A stretch of 55,633 nt of DNA from Winogradskyella sp. (GTDB taxonomy: Bacteria; Bacteroidota; Bacteroidia; Flavobacteriales; Flavobacteriaceae). The translations under genes were made by a program, and so were the position numbers. The notes under the pieces were generated by a model. That model made no database searches. It was not told where the DNA came from and worked only from the letters and a program-made list of their open reading frames with translations. The stretch is from NCBI GenBank assembly GCA_013002225.1, contig JABDKL010000148.1, forward strand, positions 1-55,633, in the 5' to 3' direction. How positions within the stretch are numbered: the stretch's first letter is position 1; every line of letters begins with the position of its first letter. Below are positions 1 to 9,398 of this stretch, one piece after another.

Positions 1-1
1 C

Positions 2-787
2 CTTAAAACCCACTATTACATTTCGCCCCAAGTCTGGGCATCGCGTGCTGGTCGTGTAGAGAAGATCAAACGCGACATTGATGCCATGTATGTTATTCTG
101 CCTTTTGAAAAGGAATTCTATAAAGAACGCGGTTACGATGTACACTTTGTGGGTCACCCTCTAATCGATGCCATTGCACACCGTACTCCATTAAATGAGG
201 CCAAATTTAGAGCCTCTTACAACTTAAGTGAAAAACCAATTATTGCCTTGTTACCTGGAAGTAGAAAACAAGAGATCACAAAAATGCTCGGCGTGATGCT
301 AAGTTTAGTAAGTGAATTTGAGGATTATCAATTTATAATTGCTGGTGCTCCAAGTCAGGATTATGAATTCTACAAACCGTTTATAAAAGAAAACAACGTT
401 GCTTTTATCCCAAATAAAACCTACGACTTACTAAGTTTATCTACTGCTGCGCTCGTAACTTCTGGAACAGCCACACTAGAGACTGCTCTTTTTAAAGTGC
501 CTCAGGTAGTGTGTTATAAAGCCAATGCCATTTCGTACCAAATTGCAAAACGCATAATTACTTTAAAATTTATTTCACTTGTAAATTTAATCATGGACCG
601 TGAGGTTGTTACTGAACTCATCCAAGGTGATCTAAATAAGAAGCAATTAAAAAATGAACTTATTGCAATTTTAGATACTAAAAAACGAGAAGAGTTGTTT
701 TTAGATTATTACGAGTTAGAAAAAGCGCTTGGCGGTAAAGGGGCCAGCAAAAAAACTGCAAAACTTATTTACAATGCTATAACTTAA
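2..787 (+). CDS. lpxB: Lipid-A-disaccharide synthase, C-terminal part (5' end outside window)
   Basis: LpxB joins UDP-2,3-diacylglucosamine to lipid X to make lipid A disaccharide at the cytoplasmic face of the inner membrane. The reading frame is open to the left edge; the codons before the first ATG (position 86) already encode the family motif YYISPQVWASRAGRVEKIK, so ATG 86 is internal. About 262 residues are visible, roughly the last two thirds of a usual 370-380 residue protein. Visible family motifs are VGHPLID, the LLPGSRKQEI donor-binding segment and the VTSGTATLE motif near the C-terminus. The stop is one base before the next gene, so both are probably co-transcribed. Identification is confident; only the N-terminus is missing. 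Confidence 0.95.
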   Translation, partial: LKTHYYISPQVWASRAGRVEKIKRDIDAMYVILPFEKEFYKERGYDVHFVGHPLIDAIAHRTPLNEAKFRASYNLSEKPIIALLPGSRKQEITKMLGVMLSLVSEFEDYQFIIAGAPSQDYEFYKPFIKENNVAFIPNKTYDLLSLSTAALVTSGTATLETALFKVPQVVCYKANAISYQIAKRIITLKFISLVNLIMDREVVTELIQGDLNKKQLKNELIAILDTKKREELFLDYYELEKALGGKGASKKTAKLIYNAIT

Positions 788-788
788 T

Positions 789-1298
789 ATGAAGCACTAT
801 TTATCACTCCTGTTACTACTCTTAATTCTTAGCAGTTGCAAATCGAAAACATCCTATGTTACCAAAAAAAGAACGACTCACTCCGTAGATGTAAATACTT
901 CGGCAAAACCAACTCAGCAGGCAAAATCCATAGCTAAATATGCTCAAAAATTTGATGGTACACGCTATAAATATGGTGGTACCACAAAACGTGGCATGGA
1001 CTGCTCCGGATTAATATATAAAGCCTATGGCGATAATAATGTTAAGCTACCACGCACAACACGAGATTTATCTAAGTTTGGAAACTGGATTGATTTAAAT
1101 GAAGTAAATGTAGGTGATTTAGTGTTTTTTGCCACGAAGAAGAATAGTCGCAAAGTAAACCATGTTGGCATCGTGACTAATATTAGACCAGGAAATGTCG
1201 AATTTATACATGCGTCAAGTAGTCGTGGTGTCATGGTATCATCATTAGCCGAACGGTATTGGTATTTTGCTTTTGTACAGGCCAGACGCGTATTATAG
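789..1298 (+). CDS. NlpC/P60 family (C40) cell-wall peptidase, lipoprotein
   Basis: Probable peptidoglycan endopeptidase cutting peptide stems. The N-terminus is a lipoprotein signal with lipobox LSSC (Cys17), so the mature protein should be membrane-anchored. The NlpC/P60 domain fills about residues 48-169: catalytic Cys72 in MDCSGLIYKAYG, His125 in VNHVGIV, and a third polar residue at His141 in EFIHASSSRGV. Length (169 aa) is normal for a single-domain flavobacterial member. ATG at 789 follows the lpxB stop by one base, indicating a transcriptional unit with lpxB and perhaps the ComEC-like gene 31 bp downstream. Exact bond specificity cannot be told from sequence. Confidence 0.9.
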   Translation: MKHYLSLLLLLLILSSCKSKTSYVTKKRTTHSVDVNTSAKPTQQAKSIAKYAQKFDGTRYKYGGTTKRGMDCSGLIYKAYGDNNVKLPRTTRDLSKFGNWIDLNEVNVGDLVFFATKKNSRKVNHVGIVTNIRPGNVEFIHASSSRGVMVSSLAERYWYFAFVQARRVL

Positions 1299-1329
1299 TT
1301 GCTTTTTTCTATATTAGTAACTCATTGTC

Positions 1330-3360
1330 ATGAAGTTACTAAATTTCACTCTTATAAAATTAACGCTTTGTTTAGCTGTTGGAATTGTATTAGCCCATTA
1401 TGCTAATATTAATTTCAAAATAATTTTATATACCACTATTGGCTCTGTTATGGCCCTTGCAATCTGTTGGTTTATCCAAAAATCTAAAATAAGCAGATTA
1501 CCATTTTTCGCAGTATTATCCTATCTCTGTATGATAGGTATCGGCGTGTTGACTTACAAGATTCAGGATGAAAAGTTACGCGCCAATCATTATACACACC
1601 TAGATATAAAGCCTTACAATTCCATAACCTTTAAGATTAAAGAACGCCTTAAACCTGATAATTATAATGAAAAGTATATGGTTTCGCTGAGATCTATTAA
1701 TGGAAAAAATGCGTCAGGTACAGTATTAATAAATATCAAGAAGGATAGCTTAAATCCTATACGCTATGTAGACGACGAATTGTTCGTTTATTCTCAACTT
1801 CAAGACATACAACAACCATTGAATCCACATCAGTTTGATTACAGGGCTTATTTAGAACTCAAACATGTATATCATCAATTATACCTAGACAAAAACGATA
1901 TTCGATTACTTTCAAATTCTAAAACATCACTATTTGGATTTGCTGATAAATTAAGGGCTACAATTAACACAAGACTAATAGATGCAGGATTTAAAGGAGA
2001 GGTATTAAGTATTATGAACGCTCTTTTATTAGGACAACGGCAAACTATTGACAAAGCCACTTATCGCAATTATGTAAATTCTGGAACTATACATATTTTA
2101 GCTGTTTCAGGGCTGCATGTCGGTATATTACTCTGGATTCTAAATTTTGTTTTTAGACCATTATTATATCTTAAACACGGAAATTATTTAAGATTATTAG
2201 TTTTAGTATCTATTCTCTGGACTTTTGCCATAATAGCGGGCTTATCGCCTTCGGTAACACGAGCTGTAGCAATGTTTAGTATCATTAGCATGGCTATGCA
2301 TCTAAAACGCCCTACAAATATTTATAATACGCTCATAATTTCTGCCTTCCTGATTCTTCTTTTTAAGCCTAGTTTTTTGTTTGAAGTAGGATTTCAAATG
2401 AGCTATCTGGCAGTGTTGGGTATAGTTAGTATTCAACCCATTATTTACAATTTATGGAAACCACAAGTTTTAGTTACTGATAAACTATGGCAAATTTTTA
2501 CCGTAACACTTGCTGCGCAGTTTGGTGTAGTACCTATAAGTCTTTTTTATTTTCATCAATTCCCTGGGTTGTTCTTTATTTCTAATATAGTAGTAATTCC
2601 ATTTTTAGGCGTAATTCTTGGTTCGGGTCTTTTAGTTATTGTATTGGCACTGAGTAATTATTTACCAGAGCTATTAGTAAACAGTTATAGCATTATTATT
2701 GACGGTTTAAATGGTTTCATCGCCTGGGTAGCAAAGTTTGAAGACTTTTTAATTCAAGACATTCCATTCACACTCCTACAGGTTATTTCTTCATACTTTA
2801 TAATTATAGCCTTAGTCCAGCTTTATAGGTTCAGAAATTTTAATTGGGCTGCAATCGTTTTAATTGCAATCATAAGCTTTCAATGCCTTAGCCTTTACCC
2901 CATTTTAAGTCCAAACCATGAAGCCTTAATAATCTTTAATAAAAGTCGGCATACCCTAATTGGCGAACACAGGCATGATCAGCTAATAGTAACTCATAAT
3001 CTCGACTCACTCAAAGCTTCAACAGATAATGTGATTAAGAATTATAAAGTTGGAGAAGACCTTACTATAGTAAATCAGGATAGTCTAAAAAGTATCTATC
3101 AATTTAAGGATTCTAAAATTCTGATAATTGATAGTATCGGTGTTTACCAAGGTCTATCCTTTAAACCAAATTATATCCTATTGAGAAGTTCGCCCAGAAT
3201 AAACCTCAATAGAATGATTGACAGTTTACAACCAGAATACATCATTGCAGATGCCAGCAATTATAAATCGTACATTAAACGTTGGAAGACAACATGTAGA
3301 GCTAAAAAAATCCCTTTTCATGCAACAAATGAAAAGGGTGCTTTTATGCTCTATAACTAA
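1330..3360 (+). CDS. ComEC/Rec2-family membrane protein
   Basis: Polytopic inner-membrane protein of the ComEC/Rec2 family, the channel for single-stranded DNA during natural transformation in better-known species. An N-terminal hydrophobic region and a soluble DUF4131-like segment (about residues 45-200) precede the conserved competence-domain motif HILAVSGLHVGIL (about residue 255) and several membrane helices to about residue 525. The C-terminal ~150 residues sit where many family members carry a metallo-beta-lactamase domain, but I see no HxHxDH zinc motif, so that domain is absent or degenerate; shortened forms of this kind occur in Bacteroidota. The last 50 bases of the gene also contain a strong hairpin that works as a terminator for the opposite strand. 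Whether it serves DNA uptake here is untested. Confidence 0.85.
   Translation: MKLLNFTLIKLTLCLAVGIVLAHYANINFKIILYTTIGSVMALAICWFIQKSKISRLPFFAVLSYLCMIGIGVLTYKIQDEKLRANHYTHLDIKPYNSITFKIKERLKPDNYNEKYMVSLRSINGKNASGTVLINIKKDSLNPIRYVDDELFVYSQLQDIQQPLNPHQFDYRAYLELKHVYHQLYLDKNDIRLLSNSKTSLFGFADKLRATINTRLIDAGFKGEVLSIMNALLLGQRQTIDKATYRNYVNSGTIHILAVSGLHVGILLWILNFVFRPLLYLKHGNYLRLLVLVSILWTFAIIAGLSPSVTRAVAMFSIISMAMHLKRPTNIYNTLIISAFLILLFKPSFLFEVGFQMSYLAVLGIVSIQPIIYNLWKPQVLVTDKLWQIFTVTLAAQFGVVPISLFYFHQFPGLFFISNIVVIPFLGVILGSGLLVIVLALSNYLPELLVNSYSIIIDGLNGFIAWVAKFEDFLIQDIPFTLLQVISSYFIIIALVQLYRFRNFNWAAIVLIAIISFQCLSLYPILSPNHEALIIFNKSRHTLIGEHRHDQLIVTHNLDSLKASTDNVIKNYKVGEDLTIVNQDSLKSIYQFKDSKILIIDSIGVYQGLSFKPNYILLRSSPRINLNRMIDSLQPEYIIADASNYKSYIKRWKTTCRAKKIPFHATNEKGAFMLYN
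3304..3338 (-). terminator. Rho-independent terminator inside the 3' end of the ComEC-like gene
   Basis: A perfect 10-bp stem (CCCTTTTCAT at 3312-3321 with ATGAAAAGGG at 3329-3338, loop 3322-3328) is followed, on the minus strand, by an A and then seven T (plus-strand A run 3304-3310). This lies just past the stop of the minus-strand thioredoxin-like gene and is a complete intrinsic terminator for it, although the DNA also encodes the last residues of the plus-strand gene. Confidence 0.8.
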
Positions 3361-3364
3361 TAAC

Positions 3365-3925
3365 CTACTCTATAAAACTTGGCTTAAAAGTCTTGAAATA
3401 GGTATTAAATTTTTCTTGTGTATCCATCTCCTTGTGTTTATTGGATTTAAAGAGTTTAAGATATAACTCTAATTGTCTAGGCTTTAAATATCCCGTAATT
3501 GGTGTTATATACTCACCTTCTTCATCAAAAAACACCATGGTCGGATAAGCTCTAACCTTTAGGAATCTTGTAAATTCATGGGCGCTATTACGTCTATTTA
3601 TTTTTGCTGGGTCAAAATTAGGATTACTAAACGTTTTATCTTTATAAGTAATATCGGTATTGCCTTCTGCATTAAATTTTACAGCATAATAATTTTTATT
3701 AATGTATTTCACCACATCAGGATTGTGGAATGTGTTTTTATCTAACATTTTACACGGTCCACACCAATTAGTGTATACATCCATAATAATTTTTTTCGGG
3801 TTCTTTTTTTGAAGCTCTATGGCCTCTTCTATAGATACCCAGTTAATTTCTTTATCCGCTTCTTGGGCTATGGTTCTAAAAGAAGCCAAAAGCACTATAA
3901 GTATTATATATCCTAGTTTATTCAT
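3365..3925 (-). CDS. Exported thioredoxin-family protein
   Basis: Thioredoxin-fold protein with a Sec signal peptide (MNKLGYIILIVLLASFRTIAQ) and thus probably periplasmic. The redox motif is WCGPC with Cys55 and Cys58; the surrounding IIMDVYTNWCGPCKMLDKNTF and the later TMVFFDEEG with cis-Pro (YPTMVFF) fit the thioredoxin_7/DUF255-like group that includes DsbD-C-like reductants. Length 186 aa is normal. It converges on the ComEC-like gene with only 4 bp between stops, and its terminator lies inside that gene. Likely role is reduction of periplasmic disulfides; the partner is unknown. Confidence 0.88.
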   Translation of the reverse strand: MNKLGYIILIVLLASFRTIAQEADKEINWVSIEEAIELQKKNPKKIIMDVYTNWCGPCKMLDKNTFHNPDVVKYINKNYYAVKFNAEGNTDITYKDKTFSNPNFDPAKINRRNSAHEFTRFLKVRAYPTMVFFDEEGEYITPITGYLKPRQLELYLKLFKSNKHKEMDTQEKFNTYFKTFKPSFIE

Positions 3926-3960
3926 ATTTAATGTGTTGCAATTCTCGTGCCTAACTTACA

Positions 3961-3987
3961 AAAAATGCCCCTTGCAGGGGCATTTTT
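3961..3987 (-). terminator. Rho-independent terminator after the peptide transporter
   Basis: Perfect 11-bp stem, AAAAATGCCCC (3961-3971) with GGGGCATTTTT (3977-3987), loop TTGCA. A/T runs on both arms make it able to work in both directions; its position 22 bp past the minus-strand POT transporter stop makes it the natural end of that transcript, isolating it from the thioredoxin gene. Confidence 0.85.
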
Positions 3988-4009
3988 AGGTTAATTTAAC
4001 GGTTTTAGA

Positions 4010-5602
4010 CTATCTAATCCCATGCATCATCCGTATTAATGTTCTATTTAATATTAACATGATTATTCCAGCTCCAACAGGAACTGCTGTAAATATCAAA
4101 AAGAATGTACTCATACCGTATTCCTCAACAATAGGATCTATATAACTACCTGTCCAACCTGCTGTTAAGTTCGCGATAAAGTTTGCCACGAACCACACAC
4201 CGAACATAAGACCCACAAGTTTTAGTGGCGCTAATTTACTTACATATGAAAGTCCAACTGGCGAAACACAGAGTTCTCCAAGTGTATGAAATAAATAAGC
4301 TAGTATTAAGAAAATCATACTAACAGAAGCTGTTTTTGCACCTAAAGGAATTCCCATAGAGCCATATGCTAAGATACCAAAACCTAATCCCAATAAGATA
4401 AGGCCTATGGCAAACTTAACTGGACCAGTTGGATTGTATTTGCTTTCCCAAACTTTAGAAAATAGTGGAGCGAATGCGATAATAAAAAATGAATTTAATA
4501 TCCCGAACCAAGACGCTGGTACTTCAGATTCTTCTGAGCCAAATTCTCTGTTCAACATCCAAATTACTATACCCCAAATAATCACAAAACTGGTACCTAA
4601 TAATAGATTAGACAGCGCGAATTTTGAAAATGTTTGTTTAAATAGCATCAGTAACACCCATGTAATTATTAACATCGGAATAACTGTTAATAAGGTATTA
4701 AATATCTTAAAAGTCACTGCACCTTCACCTGTTAAAACTCTGTCCGTATAATCTGCTGCGAAAACGGTCATAGAACCTCCAGCCTGCTCAAATGCCCACC
4801 AAAAGAAAATTGTAAAAAAGGCAAATACACCTATTACCTTTAATCTGTCTGATGTAACTTTTGAACGTTCTGCCTCGCTTGCTACTTCTTCGACAAGTTC
4901 TTTAGTTTCTTCCAGAGAATTTTCAACTGCGTCATCAAAATCTTCAGTACGCTTTGGTGATAGCCCTATGCGACCAAATATTTTTTGTGCAAAATAAAAT
5001 TGTAACATCCCAAAGAACATGAATACACCAGCCAATCCAAATCCATAGTGCCATCCAACTTTTTCGCCAATGTAACCACAAAGTAAAATACCTAAAAACG
5101 CTCCTGCGTTAATACCCATATAAAAAATAGTATAACCTGCGTCTTTCTCTTTGCCCTGAGATTTATATAATTGACCAACCATTGAAGAAATATTTGGTTT
5201 AAACATCCCATTTCCAATAATTAGTAATCCTAAGCCTAAATAGAAAAACATATCTGCGGTTACCTCTAAAGCCATTGAAGCATGGCCTAAAGTCATTAGG
5301 AAAGCACCTATTACTACTGCATTTCTATACCCTGTAAACTTATCTGCAATAAACCCTCCAATGATTGGTGTAATGTAAACCAGACCAGTGTACCATCCAT
5401 ATAGCAAAAGTGCCTCAGAACGTTCCCAACCCCAACCACCTTCTCCAAGGATGGCAGCCGTTAAAAATAGTACAAGTAATGCGCGCATGCCGTAATAAGA
5501 AAAGCGCTCCCACATTTCTGTAAAGAACAAAACAAAAAGACCTGAAGGGTGGCCTAATACTGTTTTTTGATTGGTTTCTGAACCTCCAAATTTAAATTCC
5601 AT
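4010..5602 (-). CDS. POT/PTR2 family proton-coupled oligopeptide transporter
   Basis: Major-facilitator-type inner-membrane importer of di- and tripeptides driven by protons. The family signature ExxERFxYYG is intact near the N-terminus (Glu29, Glu32, Arg33, then FSYYGMRALLVLFL), followed by a helix-rich protein with a second PTR2 segment GNGMFKPNISSMVGQLY (about residues 131-147). A charged cytoplasmic loop around residues 215-250 separates the two halves. Length 530 aa fits bacterial members with inserted helices. It lies 26 bp downstream of a DPP IV-type peptidase on the same strand, suggesting a peptide-scavenging pair: outer hydrolysis followed by import. Confidence 0.93.
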   Translation of the reverse strand: MEFKFGGSETNQKTVLGHPSGLFVLFFTEMWERFSYYGMRALLVLFLTAAILGEGGWGWERSEALLLYGWYTGLVYITPIIGGFIADKFTGYRNAVVIGAFLMTLGHASMALEVTADMFFYLGLGLLIIGNGMFKPNISSMVGQLYKSQGKEKDAGYTIFYMGINAGAFLGILLCGYIGEKVGWHYGFGLAGVFMFFGMLQFYFAQKIFGRIGLSPKRTEDFDDAVENSLEETKELVEEVASEAERSKVTSDRLKVIGVFAFFTIFFWWAFEQAGGSMTVFAADYTDRVLTGEGAVTFKIFNTLLTVIPMLIITWVLLMLFKQTFSKFALSNLLLGTSFVIIWGIVIWMLNREFGSEESEVPASWFGILNSFFIIAFAPLFSKVWESKYNPTGPVKFAIGLILLGLGFGILAYGSMGIPLGAKTASVSMIFLILAYLFHTLGELCVSPVGLSYVSKLAPLKLVGLMFGVWFVANFIANLTAGWTGSYIDPIVEEYGMSTFFLIFTAVPVGAGIIMLILNRTLIRMMHGIR

Positions 5603-5628
5603 ATATAAATATTTAGTTAGTAGTTAGT

Positions 5629-7857
5629 TTAACCTTTAATTTTTGATGTTTCTTTTTCTTCATCAATTTTATCAATTTTATCCCCTAAGGTCTTATGGAT
5701 AAAATTAGTCATCTTTTTATATAAGTGTAGTCGTGTATTACCACCATAAATACCATGGTTTTTATCAGGATAAATCATCCATTCAAATTGTTTATCGGCC
5801 TGTATTAAGGCTTCAACCATACGCATCGTATTTTGTAAATGCACATTGTCATCTCCAGAACCATGAATTAAGAGGAAATCACCTTTAAGTTTATCAACAT
5901 GATTAATTGGTGAATTTTCATCATAACCACTTGGATTCTCTTGTGGCGTCGTCATATAGCGCTCGGTATAAATCGTGTCATAAAACCTCCAGCTTGTTAC
6001 AGGAGCTACGGCAATGGCCATTTTGAAGACATCATTACCTTTAAATAAAGCATTACTACTCATAAAACCACCATAACTCCAACCCCATATTCCTATTCTA
6101 GATTCATCTATATATGGTAAATTTCCAAGTTTTTTTGCTGCTGCTATTTGGTCTTCTACTTCGTATTTGCCTAACTCGTTTTGAGTAATCTTTTTAAAAT
6201 CTGCACCTTTAAACCCTGTCCCTCTTCCATCGACACAAGCAACTATATAGCCTTGCTGAGCTAACATCTGATACCAGTAATCGTTGGCGCTGTTCCATCG
6301 ATTAGTGACTTGCTGTGAGCCTGGTCCGGAGTATTGATACATAAATAAAGGATAAGTTTTAGACGCATCAAAGTCTGCTGGCTTAATCATCCACATATTT
6401 AAGGCGTTGCCATTAACATTTATGGTGCTAAATTCTTTTTTAGACGTCAAGTAATTTCCGACTTTCTGAGCGAGTTGCTCATTATCTTTAATACTTTTTA
6501 CAACATTGCCCGTCTTGGAATTGTTAAGCGTATATTCCGGAGGCGTTGTGGCGCTAGAATGCGTATTAATAAAATAAGTAAAGTCTGCGCTGAACGAAGC
6601 ACTATTAGTACCTTCTGTTTTGGTTAAGCGCTTTTTATTTTTACCATTGAGACTTATGGAATATACATCTCTATTTATAGATCCATTTTCTGTCGATTGA
6701 TAAAAAATAGTATCTGCCTCATCATCAAATCCATAATAGTCGGTCACTTCCCAATCTCCCTTAGTAACCTGATTAATCAAATCACCATTTTTATTATAAT
6801 GGTAGATGTGGTTAAAACCGTCCTTTTCACTGGTCCAGATGAAGCTATTATCTTTTAAAAATGTAAGATTAAATGTAACATCTATATAAGCCTTATCCTG
6901 TTCGGCCAATACGAGGTTTGAAGTATTCGCATTAGTATTTATGAACCATAGATCCAATTCATTCTGGTGACGATTCATAAACTGTACACTAAGGATACTG
7001 GCCTCGTTTGTCCATTCTAATCTTGGGATATAAAAATCCTCGTAAGATTTATCTACTTTTAATTCAGTTAATTCTTCAGACTCTAGGTTGTACATATGTA
7101 ATGAAACCTTAGAGTTTGCCTCTCCTGCCTTAGGATATTTGAAAACTTGTTGAGTTTGATACAATTCAGATCCAAAGACATCCATTGAAAATTCCGGAAC
7201 TTCAGATTCGTCAAAACGAATAAATGCAATTTTATTACTCTCAGCATTCCAGTCAAAAGCTCTCACAAAACTAAATTCCTCTTCGTAAACCCAATCTGTT
7301 ATGCCATTTATGATTTTATTCTTTTCACCGTCAAAAGTGATTTGGTCTACCTGACCTGTGGTCAGATTTTTCACGTAAAGATTATTTTTAAATCCAAATG
7401 CAATTTTTGTTGCATCTGGTGATAAAGTAGGCTCCTGAATGAAATCGTCCGACACTTTTGTGACTTGCTCGGATTGAATATCATACACGAAAAATTCTCC
7501 CAAAGTAGATCTTCTAAATACGGGCAAAGATTTAGTCGTTAAAAGTATCTTAGTTTCATCCTCACTAAACGTATAATCAACAAATCTTTGAACCTCACTA
7601 ATATCTGAGGAAGACACTAGGGTTTTTACCTTTTCTAAGGTCTGATAGTCGTAAATATCTATAGTAGTATCTCCGGATTGTCTGTCAAAATTTAAAACCG
7701 AATACTGCTTGCCATTATTCATAGAATGTAGCGCTTGCATACCTTCCGTTCTAAACTCACCGCTCCAAATATCTTCCAGCGAGATTTGATTATTCTGCCC
7801 AACACAAAGCGAGGTAGTTAAAAATGCTAAAACGGCAATTAGGTGTCTTAATTTCAT
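5629..7857 (-). CDS. S9B family prolyl dipeptidyl peptidase (DPP IV-like)
   Basis: Exported serine peptidase that would release X-Pro or X-Ala dipeptides from peptide N-termini. A signal peptide (MKLRHLIAVLAFLTTSLCVGQ) precedes a DPP IV beta-propeller (about residues 90-450) with the double-Glu motif DWVYEEEF, and an alpha/beta-hydrolase domain (about 500-725). The triad reads Ser594 in GWSYGG, Asp669 in GSGDDNVH and His701 in DKNHGIYG; Asp-to-His spacing of 32 equals that in mammalian DPP IV. Length 742 aa is normal. It precedes the POT peptide transporter on the same strand, which would import the dipeptide products. Confidence 0.93.
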   Translation of the reverse strand: MKLRHLIAVLAFLTTSLCVGQNNQISLEDIWSGEFRTEGMQALHSMNNGKQYSVLNFDRQSGDTTIDIYDYQTLEKVKTLVSSSDISEVQRFVDYTFSEDETKILLTTKSLPVFRRSTLGEFFVYDIQSEQVTKVSDDFIQEPTLSPDATKIAFGFKNNLYVKNLTTGQVDQITFDGEKNKIINGITDWVYEEEFSFVRAFDWNAESNKIAFIRFDESEVPEFSMDVFGSELYQTQQVFKYPKAGEANSKVSLHMYNLESEELTELKVDKSYEDFYIPRLEWTNEASILSVQFMNRHQNELDLWFINTNANTSNLVLAEQDKAYIDVTFNLTFLKDNSFIWTSEKDGFNHIYHYNKNGDLINQVTKGDWEVTDYYGFDDEADTIFYQSTENGSINRDVYSISLNGKNKKRLTKTEGTNSASFSADFTYFINTHSSATTPPEYTLNNSKTGNVVKSIKDNEQLAQKVGNYLTSKKEFSTINVNGNALNMWMIKPADFDASKTYPLFMYQYSGPGSQQVTNRWNSANDYWYQMLAQQGYIVACVDGRGTGFKGADFKKITQNELGKYEVEDQIAAAKKLGNLPYIDESRIGIWGWSYGGFMSSNALFKGNDVFKMAIAVAPVTSWRFYDTIYTERYMTTPQENPSGYDENSPINHVDKLKGDFLLIHGSGDDNVHLQNTMRMVEALIQADKQFEWMIYPDKNHGIYGGNTRLHLYKKMTNFIHKTLGDKIDKIDEEKETSKIKG

Positions 7858-8067
7858 GTGATATATATTATTCTTTATTGAAGGAAGCGAGAAAAATTCA
7901 GTCTTAAATGCATTAAATTTAATTTAGCATAACACCATAAATGTCTCCAATTTTAATTTTAAATTAAGCAATGCCAAGTTTACTAAAAATTATGGAAAAA
8001 ATCGCTATTCTTAACAGTAAATCGGCAATAAAAATAGATTATACACACATTTTATGCCATTGATAAG

Positions 8068-8075
8068 TATCTTTG
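8068..8075 (+). promoter_or_regulatory. Candidate -7 promoter box upstream of HMG-CoA reductase
   Basis: TATCTTTG matches the Bacteroidota -7 consensus TAnnTTTG and lies 19 bp before the ATG. No matching -33 TTTG is seen at the usual distance, so this is a half-site call. The surrounding 7858-8094 interval (237 bp) separates divergent genes and holds no other feature I can support. Confidence 0.45.
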
Positions 8076-8094
8076 TTATTTAATACAAAATAAT

Positions 8095-9396
8095 ATGCCT
8101 AACCCTATTTCTGGCTTTAGCAAACTCTCTAAGTCTGAAAAAATTGATTGGATTGTTTCAACCTATTTCTCCAATAAGGAGGATGCAAAATCTTTGGTAA
8201 CACAGTATTGGAATACTGATAAAAAGTTACAGAAATTACACGATGAATTTATCGAAAACACCATTACCAATTATTACTTGCCTCTGGGAGTAGCTCCAAA
8301 TTTCTTGATTAACAATCGGCTATACACTATACCTATGGCCATCGAAGAAAGCTCAGTGGTTGCTGCTGCTAGTAAAGCCGCAAAATTTTGGCTAGACCGC
8401 GGAGGTTTTAAGACTGAAGTTATCGCTACAGAAAAAATTGGGCAAGTTCATTTTATGTATGAGGGCAATTATAAAGAATTAGAAACTTTTTTTAATGTTG
8501 TAAAACCTAAACTTATTTCGGAAGCGGCTCATTTAACTAAAAACATGGAACGTCGTGGAGGTGGGATCAGAGCTATTGCCCTAATAAATAAAACTAAAGA
8601 TTTAGAGAATTATTACCAGCTCCATGCTACGTTCGAAACTTTAGATGCGATGGGAGCCAATTTTATTAATTCGTGCTTAGAACAATTTGCTCAAACCTTT
8701 GAACGTGAAGCCAAAAACACCTTAGAAAACAACATAGATATTGTTATGAGTATTCTCTCTAACTATGTCCCTAACTGTTTAGTAAGAGCGGAAGTTTCCT
8801 GTCCTATTTCAGAATTAAAAAGCAAAGACATAAAACATCCTGAGGTATTTGCACAAAAATTTAAACAAGCGATTAATATTGCAGAGATAGAGCCTTACAG
8901 AGCCGTTACACATAATAAGGGTATAATGAATGGTATTGACGCTGTGGTATTGGCAACAGGGAATGACTTTAGAGCTGTTGAAGCTGGTGTGCATGCTTAT
9001 GCATCACGAAATGATAGTTACGCCAGTCTTACACATTGTACTATTGAAGATGATATATTTAAATTCTGGATCGAAATTCCTCTAGCCCTAGGAACTGTTG
9101 GCGGATTAACTAATCTGCATCCATTGGTAAAGTTTTGTTTAGAACTTTTAGAAAATCCAAGTGCAAGAGAACTCATGCAAATTGTTGCTGTAGCAGGTCT
9201 GGCTCAGAATTTTGCCGCAGTAAAATCACTAACGACTACAGGTATACAAGAAGGCCACATGAAAATGCACCTAATGAATATATTGAATCAGTTTGAAGCA
9301 ACAGCTGAAGAAAAATTAAAGTTAGTCGACCATTTTAAAACAAATAGTGTTACGCATAGTGCGGTAGTAGCAGCTATAAAACATCTAAGAAGCTAA
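8095..9396 (+). CDS. Hydroxymethylglutaryl-CoA reductase, class II type
   Basis: Interconverts HMG-CoA and mevalonate. The sequence follows the bacterial class II pattern: IEESSVVAAASKAAKFW (catalytic Glu at 84/85), the lysine segment THNKGIMNGIDAVVLATGNDFRAVEAG with catalytic Asp, and the C-terminal His in EGHMKMH. Length 433 aa agrees with class II enzymes, shorter than eukaryotic membrane forms because there is no membrane domain. Class II enzymes were first known as degradative, but in Flavobacteriaceae, which can use the mevalonate route to isoprenoids, the biosynthetic direction is likely. The GHMP kinase starts 3 bp after its stop, which supports that role. Confidence 0.93.
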   Translation: MPNPISGFSKLSKSEKIDWIVSTYFSNKEDAKSLVTQYWNTDKKLQKLHDEFIENTITNYYLPLGVAPNFLINNRLYTIPMAIEESSVVAAASKAAKFWLDRGGFKTEVIATEKIGQVHFMYEGNYKELETFFNVVKPKLISEAAHLTKNMERRGGGIRAIALINKTKDLENYYQLHATFETLDAMGANFINSCLEQFAQTFEREAKNTLENNIDIVMSILSNYVPNCLVRAEVSCPISELKSKDIKHPEVFAQKFKQAINIAEIEPYRAVTHNKGIMNGIDAVVLATGNDFRAVEAGVHAYASRNDSYASLTHCTIEDDIFKFWIEIPLALGTVGGLTNLHPLVKFCLELLENPSARELMQIVAVAGLAQNFAAVKSLTTTGIQEGHMKMHLMNILNQFEATAEEKLKLVDHFKTNSVTHSAVVAAIKHLRS

Positions 9397-9398
9397 GT

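Noticed and set aside
3218-3466. Open frame of 82 codons on the plus strand across the end of the ComEC-like gene
   Set aside because: It lies mostly within the ComEC-like gene in another frame and on the opposite strand to the thioredoxin gene's terminator; no protein-like composition.
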